Positions 24,260 to 25,988 of a DNA stretch of 25,988 nucleotides are shown piece after piece. This DNA is from an uncultured Bacteroides sp. (lineage in GTDB: Bacteria > Bacteroidota > Bacteroidia > Bacteroidales > Bacteroidaceae). Below the pieces are notes generated by a model. The model did not search any database. It was not told the origin of the DNA and saw only the letters and a program-made list of their open reading frames with translations. The stretch is from contig CAJKDC010000029.1 in the NCBI GenBank assembly GCA_905198575.1, forward strand, positions 1-25,988, written 5' to 3'. Within the stretch, counting starts at the first letter, position 1; each line of letters starts with the position of its first letter. Made by a program: the position numbers and the translations under genes.

Positions 24260-24783
24260 CCCGACTGCAAACCGAAAACCTGCGCCTGCGAGCTCCCGAG
24301 CCTGAAGACCTTGACATCATGCTAGGCTATGAAAACGACAGTACCCTGTGGGACACCAGTTTTACCACCGGCCCCTACTCCCGTTATCAGATCAAGCAAT
24401 ACATAGCCTCGTGCACCAACGACTTCTATACCGACCAGCAACTGCGGCTGATGATTGAGCACAACCATTACGGCACAGTCGGCATGGCAGATGTCACCAA
24501 CTTCGACCTGCACCATAACCGCGCCGAAATTGGCATACTCATCAGCAAGGAATGGCGCAGAAAAGGGTTTGCCAAAGAAGCCGTCGGTCTGCTGGAAAGC
24601 CACTGCTTTACGCATTTAGACATACACCAGCTGTATGTATACATAGCAACAGACAATATCGCTTCTTTACGTCTTTTCGAATCACTGGGTTACGAAAAGG
24701 TTGGCTGTCTGAAAGACTGGTTTCGGACAGGCAGCCGCTACACCGATGTAGTACTCATGCAGAAAACCAATCCCAATCCTTAA
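24256..24783 (+). CDS. GNAT-family N-acetyltransferase (RimJ/RimL-like)
   Basis: A 175-residue acetyltransferase. TENLRLRAPEPEDLD at the start, the central strand RAEIGILIS, the acetyl-CoA loop RRKGFAKEA (about 96-104) and the end motif NIASLRLFESLGYEKVG are typical of GNATs that modify protein N termini, amino acids or polyamines. The substrate is not predictable. It is coupled by ATGA overlap to the membrane protein gene upstream. Its stop codon overlaps the stop codon of yqgE on the other strand (24780-24783). Confidence 0.9.
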   Translation: MTRLQTENLRLRAPEPEDLDIMLGYENDSTLWDTSFTTGPYSRYQIKQYIASCTNDFYTDQQLRLMIEHNHYGTVGMADVTNFDLHHNRAEIGILISKEWRRKGFAKEAVGLLESHCFTHLDIHQLYVYIATDNIASLRLFESLGYEKVGCLKDWFRTGSRYTDVVLMQKTNPNP

Positions 24784-25373
24784 TTATACGACGGATACAG
24801 GGGGTAATTGGCCCATATACGCTCCTTATCTCCTATATCCGACAATGCATCGTGCCACAAGTCGGTAAAATCGCCCACCATCAGCCGGTCATAATCCGCT
24901 TTTCCTACCATCCACGATGCCTCTTTAATCTCACGTTCCAACTGGCCCGCTCCCCATCCGGCATAACCGCAGAAGAAACGTATCCGTCCCTCGAGCACAT
25001 TCCCCTCACGTATATACTTTTTAACCGATTCGAAATCACCGTTCAGAAAAAGTCCGTTACCCAACGGAAATTTATCGGGGATGAAATCCAAGTTATGAAT
25101 AAAAAACAGCACATTCCTGTCTACCGGGCCACCACTGAACACCGGTATATGGGGAAAGTCTTTCAGCTCCGGAAAAAGGTCGTGCAGATAAACCCGCTTC
25201 CGGTAATCCCGATTCACTACAATACCCATACTGCCATTGTCATCGTGTGTAACCAGCAAAATGACAGCTCGTGTAAAATGATAATCGGCCAGCAAAGGCG
25301 AGGCAATCAAAATTTCTCCAGCCTCGGGCCGAAGCTTATTTGGAACTACTTGAAATATATTTGTATCCATCAT
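24780..25373 (-). CDS. yqgE: YqgE/AlgH family protein (DUF179)
   Basis: A 197-residue soluble protein. AGEILIASPLLADYHFTRAVILLVTH, VFSGGPVDRNVLFFIH and the late FFCGYAGWGAGQLEREI (with the family's G-Y-x-G-W-x-x-G-Q-L-E core) identify the AlgH/YqgE family. It is conserved across bacteria; a transcriptional role was proposed in Pseudomonas but the biochemical function is not settled. Two consecutive ATGs (25373 and 25370) are possible starts. Upstream on the minus strand TATCTTCG (25398-25391) is one base from TAnnTTTG. Confidence 0.93.
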   Translation of the reverse strand: MMDTNIFQVVPNKLRPEAGEILIASPLLADYHFTRAVILLVTHDDNGSMGIVVNRDYRKRVYLHDLFPELKDFPHIPVFSGGPVDRNVLFFIHNLDFIPDKFPLGNGLFLNGDFESVKKYIREGNVLEGRIRFFCGYAGWGAGQLEREIKEASWMVGKADYDRLMVGDFTDLWHDALSDIGDKERIWANYPLYPSYN

Positions 25374-25502
25374 TCAACATTTTCTTCATACGAAGATACT
25401 AAAATATATTTTGCCAACTACTTCTTTTTTAAAAGAAAAAGACAAAATGAAAGCCGATATAAAAAATAGTGCGAATGTAAAAGCCGATTTCAACAAAAAT
25501 AT

Positions 25503-25510
25503 TACCTTTG
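25503..25510 (+). promoter_or_regulatory. -7 element of the DUF3592 gene
   Basis: TACCTTTG, an exact TAnnTTTG match, 24 nt before the ATG at 25535, in a very AT-rich intergenic region shared with the divergent yqgE promoter. Confidence 0.6.
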
Positions 25511-25534
25511 TAAAGAAGGTAAATCTTGTTTGCA

Positions 25535-25948
25535 ATGAACACAACACGTATTAAAATCATTTACATCATACTCCTTGTATGCGGATGCCTTATGATGGCA
25601 GGAGCAACTTATGGCTATCTTTCATTAAGAAAAGCTATGAATACTTACCAACAAACTACGGGAGTTATAGAACATATCGAAAAGAAAAAAGTTCGTCGCC
25701 ATAGAAAAAACAGATATGAATATACAAAACGCATCAGCTATCACACTCCCCAATATGGCCAACTGCACACATATACCAAAAGATTTATCCCTTTTAAATT
25801 TCTCAATGATTCAATCACCGTCTATTATAATCCTCTCTATCCTCAAGAAGTAAAAATACCAAGCGCAGAAAGTTTTATTTGGACCTTTTTATTCTTAATC
25901 GGGGGAGGATGCTTTTTCATAGGAATACTTATCACAATAGTTCGTTAA
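25535..25948 (+). CDS. DUF3592-like small membrane protein
   Basis: A 137-residue protein with an N-terminal transmembrane helix (about 7-30), an exposed basic beta domain (TTGVIEHIEKKKVRRHRKNR, ISYHTPQYGQLHTYTKRF), the family-like NDSITVYYNPLYPQEVKI near 90-107, and a C-terminal transmembrane helix (about 112-134). This helix-beta-helix plan fits DUF3592, whose function is unknown. The ATG at 25535 is preferred to an upstream TTG because it follows the -7 element at a normal distance. One 60-base sample inside the gene (25681-25740) is 32% G+C, lower than the housekeeping neighbours. The final 40 bp of the window after the stop hold no recognised feature. Confidence 0.78.
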   Translation: MNTTRIKIIYIILLVCGCLMMAGATYGYLSLRKAMNTYQQTTGVIEHIEKKKVRRHRKNRYEYTKRISYHTPQYGQLHTYTKRFIPFKFLNDSITVYYNPLYPQEVKIPSAESFIWTFLFLIGGGCFFIGILITIVR

Positions 25949-25988
25949 AAATTAGCCCAGCCTAAACGGCTCTGGCAGTAAATAAAAT

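Noticed and set aside
1..25988. CRISPR arrays, tRNA/rRNA genes, insertion sequences, integrases or attachment sites
   Set aside because: I looked for regular repeats, tRNA-like folds, transposase or recombinase motifs and long terminal repeats by eye and found none.

Overview
The window looks like the chromosome of a Bacteroidales gut bacterium, most likely Bacteroides or Phocaeicola. The evidence is the family content (S41 lipoprotein, tandem-ACT partner of a PaaK ligase, DUF5107/TPR protein, DUF1847, DUF3592) and promoters with the Bacteroides -7 element TAnnTTTG, several lying just ahead of starts that lack a strong Shine-Dalgarno. I see no rRNA, tRNA, CRISPR array, transposase, integrase or phage gene.

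Layout from left to right. (1) 1-1859, minus strand: an S41 protease lipoprotein followed after 7 bp by the start of aspS, which runs off the left edge. (2) 1860-4091: an AT-rich island. It holds a long gene-poor stretch with one strong hairpin, a two-gene cassette (unknown protein plus a compact peptidylarginine/agmatine-deiminase-like enzyme, ATGA overlap), and what looks like a decayed small secreted-protein gene. (3) 4092-9536: a G+C-richer three-gene operon for a MukBEF-like SMC complex of the MksFEB / Wadjet JetABC type, closed by a strong terminator and with no JetD/MksG nuclease gene in view. (4) 9632-12378: a DUF454 (YbaN-like) membrane protein, a Bacteroidales protein of unknown function, and exonuclease III. 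(5) 12455-14608, minus: a sodium:solute symporter and the ribosome-assembly GTPase EngB. (6) 14749-21023: a DUF1847 protein and an AraC-type regulator (plus strand) facing a sugar porter and a DUF5107-TPR protein (minus strand). Together these look like a small regulated sugar-uptake and processing locus without SusC/SusD. (7) 21258-24783: phenylacetate-CoA-ligase-like enzyme with a double ACT protein, then recR, an unknown membrane protein and a GNAT acetyltransferase. (8) 24780-25948: YqgE (minus) and a DUF3592 membrane protein (plus).

Most of the window is housekeeping. The parts most likely to be new biology are the deiminase-like cassette, the nuclease-less SMC operon next to it, and the intracellular DUF5107 sugar locus. 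Functions given for these are inferences from motifs and context. No database search was possible.
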